Assembly (NCBI RefSeq): GCF_000372725.1
Contig: NW_005199796.1
Span: forward strand, 28,528-88,979
Length of the DNA stretch: 60,452 nt
Origin: Emiliania huxleyi CCMP1516
Taxonomy: Eukaryota; Haptophyta; Isochrysidales; Noelaerhabdaceae
Direction of reading: 5' to 3'
The notes beneath the pieces were generated by a model. It worked only from the letters and a program-made list of their open reading frames with translations, was not told the DNA's origin and did no database searches. Positions 58,001-60,452 of this stretch are shown piece by piece. Numbering within the stretch: the first letter of the stretch is position 1; every line of letters begins with the position of its first letter. A program made the translations under genes and the position numbers.

Positions 58001-59549
58001 GTGCACCGACGGCGCGCGCAACGCCTCCGCAGTGGACACAGGTGCGCGTCTTGTGACGACGACGACTACCGCCACCGCCGGCACCACCATCGCCACCGCC
58101 ACCGCCACCGCCGCCGCCGCCACAGTCGCCGCCACCGTCCTCGCCGTCGCCGCGGCCTCCATCCCCATCGCGCAACGGTGAACACGCTCCAGGCTACACA
58201 CGCCCTCTGGGTTCCGGCTCCAACCAGATAGGGGGTCTCCTGAGTCGCGCCAAAACGCCCTACCTACCTACCTATTGCGGGCGCCGACCGCCAGGCTCCG
58301 TGCCCCACCTACCTACCTATTCCCAGGCCGCGCAGCTAAGCGAATTTTCTGCCACTTGCACAAAGTGTCCCCGATACATTGTGAATATTATGAAGCGCAA
58401 CAATCTGTGTCATCGCGCATAAAACGCTCACATGAGCACCCATCGCTCGCTGGCAATGGCCGATTTCCAGTGTAAATTTTTATGCTATCGCGGCTAGCTC
58501 AGCCGAGGGGTGAAGGGGTGGCCAGAAGCCCCCTACTCAGCTCTAGGAAGACCGAACTTCGCCCCAACTGCGAAACGATTGCGATTGGCGTTGGCCTGAA
58601 GGACTTGTCCCGTTGCTGAATCTCGATGCACACCTTTCGCTGCGAAATTGGGAGCTCAAACCAGGTCATGTTGCCCCATTGCGGCTTGTCGGAACACACC
58701 TTTCGGTGCGGCATTGGACGACGTGGGCGCGCCTTCTGGAGGGCGCAGGCACCACCCCTCGCGCCGGCCCGAGCCGATTCAGCAGCTCCGGCCCAACCAA
58801 TCCGGCCGCCGACGGGAGGGCGAGCAAAAGGGAGAGCACGCGCATGAGCCAAAATGTCAACGGCTTGACCCCCTCGCCGACCGCCCATCCCCCCTCCCCT
58901 TCTCCAACCTCGACGAGCCGATGACCGTTGCCTCTGCCCTGCGTGCCCCCGAGCCCCCCCACCCCCCACCCCCCCCACACACACACACCGCCGCCGCGCG
59001 AGCGCCGCGCAGCGGCACACCTGCTCAAAAGAAAAGAAAAACCGGAAGGAGGAGACCAGCGGGGGAGACTCCCCGCCTATGCAAGCCCCAGAGAGGCCGA
59101 GGCCATCGCCGAAGCTGTGCCAAAGCATAACTCCAAACCCGCGGGGGAGGAACGGGGCGAGCCCCCTCCAACCCACCCGCGCTAGGTCTCGGGTTTGACG
59201 CATGGGGTCACTCCCGCGAAACCCGTGAACTAGCCGGGGCAGTCGGAGAAGGGGCAACTCCGTGCACTGACGGTCGGCCGTCAGAAAACACGCCTCCGTG
59301 GCTCGGGTTACACCACTCCTCGCTACCCAACGCGGCCAAAGGATATCCACCTCGAGAACCTCGAGAGAACCACGGCTCGAAGGGGGCAGTTTGGAGGACT
59401 TGGAGTTTTCTCGAAATTCTCGCCTCTCTGACCGAGAAGCTTCGCATGCAGCTCGACGGCCCCCCACAGAGGCAGGTACCAGTGTGGCAGCTTGCGAGGA
59501 GCGGTGTCCGCTGCCGACGCAAGACGCCCAGAGTGCACAGCATAGCAAC
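58001..59549. other. Non-coding part of the right arm
   Basis: The mirror of 26792-28345. Differences from the left copy include a changed stretch at 59085-59100 (GAGAGGCCGAGGCCATCGCC), a missing G run in the GGGTGGGGGG stretch, and the 59425-59470 segment just upstream of the ankyrin ATG, which has CTCTCTGACCGAGAAGC not found in the left arm. Confidence 0.5.
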
Positions 59550-60266
59550 ATGACCAAGAGTGTCGCGCCGGCAAGCATCATGACGGCGGCGAAATCCGGC
59601 AACGTGGACGTGCTGCGGGAGTGGCTGAACAGCGGCGGGCAGGCGAATGCGGAGGACGTGCTGATGGTCGCCGCTGGCCACGGCCACGAGCAGGTGGTCG
59701 ATCTGCTGCTTCAGCGCGGCGCCGAGATCAACGAGCAGAGTGGTGAAGGCGCCGGCACCGCGCTTATGGCCGCCGCTGGACGCGGTTGGGTTCGGGTGGT
59801 AGAGCTTTTGCTGCGGGGCGGCGCGGAACTCGACCTGCGGGCCAGCGACGGCGGCACCGCGCTGATGTGGGCGGCCTCCAACGGCCACGAGCGGGTGGTC
59901 GAGTTGCTGCAGCAGCATGGCGCGGAGGTCAACGCGCAGGCCAACGACGGCGTCACCGCACTGATGCTCGCCGCCCGCGACGGCCACGAGCCGGTGGTCG
60001 AGGTGCTGCTGCGGCACAGCGCGGAGATCAACCTGCAGGCTAGCAAAGGCTACACCGCGCTGATGTACCCAGCCATCTATGGCCATCCCGCCATCGTGCT
60101 CCGCCTGCTGCGGGCGGGCGCGGATACAAGGCTGCGTGCTGACGACGGAAAGTGCGCGCTGCAGTATGCCAAGGCGGTGGCACGCGGCGCCGGTAATGCC
60201 ACCCCTGCAGCACCGGGTGCGTCAAGGCCTTTTTGGCAACAAATTGCGGGAGGTTCACATTCCTGA
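59550..60266 (+). pseudogene. Truncated ankyrin-repeat copy without coiled coil or U-box
   Basis: Starts at the same ATG as the intact gene (MTKSVAPASIMTAAKSGNVD) and keeps all ankyrin repeats up to YAKAVARGAG. There the duplication ends at 60193, and 24 unrelated residues (NATPAAPGASRPFW and on) lead to a stop at 60266. Without the U-box it cannot be an E3 ligase. If expressed, it might compete for ankyrin partners, but it may simply be a relic. Confidence 0.7.
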
Positions 60267-60452
60267 AGCAACTGTCTTGCCCTGCCGCTTGCTCTTGTTT
60301 TGCCCCTCCGCCAGGGAAATGGAAAATATCTCCCCTCCTAAGGCAACGTGTCGCGCAACGTTCACAAAAGATGTTCTCCCGCTGACCCTGGTTCGTTATA
60401 CGGCTCTATTTAAACTGCCTCCCCCACTCCCAAATATTGTCCGATTCTTTCT
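60267..60452. other. Right flank, no gene seen
   Basis: AT-richer sequence beyond the duplicated arm. No repeat or coding pattern shared with the rest of the window. Confidence 0.4.

Larger units (their letters stand above)
56868..60193 (-). repeat. Right arm of the ~3.3-kb inverted duplication
   Basis: The reverse complement of 26148-29477. The inner end is at CTCCCATTTCTCACACC and the outer end at CACGCGGCGCCGG; beyond both ends the sequences are unrelated. The arms are separated by about 27.4 kb, which includes the transposase relic, the kelch gene and the whole PKS. Confidence 0.95.

Overview
This window is nuclear DNA from a GC-rich, intron-bearing protist, most likely a haptophyte alga of the Prymnesium / Chrysochromulina / Emiliania type. 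Four things point there: very high GC in coding sequence, many short introns that often start with GC instead of GT, a giant modular polyketide synthase (PKS) with no acyltransferase domains, and algal-style proteins (PAN/Apple-like domains with proline-rich linkers, pentapeptide repeats, hexosyltransferases). The lineage is an inference from content. No marker gene in the window fixes it.

Layout. 1-3.6 kb: the 5' part of a mitochondrial SCO1 copper chaperone (minus) and a cysteine-rich, proline-repeat surface protein (minus). 3.7-5.7 kb: an unknown gene that has a paralogue at 34 kb, then dispersed repeats. 5.7-8.7 kb: a PAN-PAN-proline-pentapeptide gene. 10.1-13.3 kb: a six-transmembrane voltage-gated K+ channel with EF hands. 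14.8-16.2 kb: a type II membrane protein. 17.9-19.1 kb: an unknown reading frame bracketed by an inverted repeat and CA microsatellites. 19.5-20.6 kb: a GT31-type hexosyltransferase. 21.1-25.0 kb: an oligopeptidase B-like protease (minus). 25.5-29.5 kb: an ankyrin/U-box E3 ligase (minus) and a DMT/sugar-phosphate-translocator-like transporter (plus). 29.5-31.7 kb: a frameshifted P-element-like transposase with a C-terminal chromodomain (minus). 31.9-33.1 kb: an F-box-like/kelch protein (minus). 35.5-52.1 kb: the PKS (plus). 52.4-55.0 kb: a broken retroelement-like frame that runs into a 34-bp minisatellite. 56.1-56.6 kb: a small unknown gene. 56.9-60.2 kb: an inverted copy of 26.1-29.5 kb that carries an intact transporter copy and a truncated ankyrin gene.

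The PKS dominates the window. Its order is Cys/His-rich N-terminus, ACP, KS-DH-KR-ACP, KS-KR-ACP, KS-DH-ER-KR-ACP, KS-ACP, TE. No module has an AT, so extender units must be supplied in trans. The last KS has lost the HGTGT histidine and is probably non-elongating. The breaks between the long open frames are introns, so I read it as one gene of about 5,400 residues. The other genes (protease, ion channel, ubiquitin-ligase parts, transporter, glycosyltransferase) look like ordinary housekeeping or surface genes, and nothing in the sequence ties them to the PKS.

The strongest genome-level signal is in the introns. Several are bracketed by exact 20-29 bp copies of exon sequence around a short repetitive core, and a few others show decayed versions of the same arrangement. 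The cores fall into recurring families shared between unrelated genes: an AGTGTCTAGG tandem, an 11-bp CTCGG tandem, and a CAGCGCCTCTTCAC hairpin element. A CCCCACCACCT/GTGGAGAAG motif also recurs, in two introns and two intergenic sites. This looks like recent and repeated intron gain. Separately, one end of the 3.3-kb inverted duplication lies inside a perfect 42-bp palindrome.
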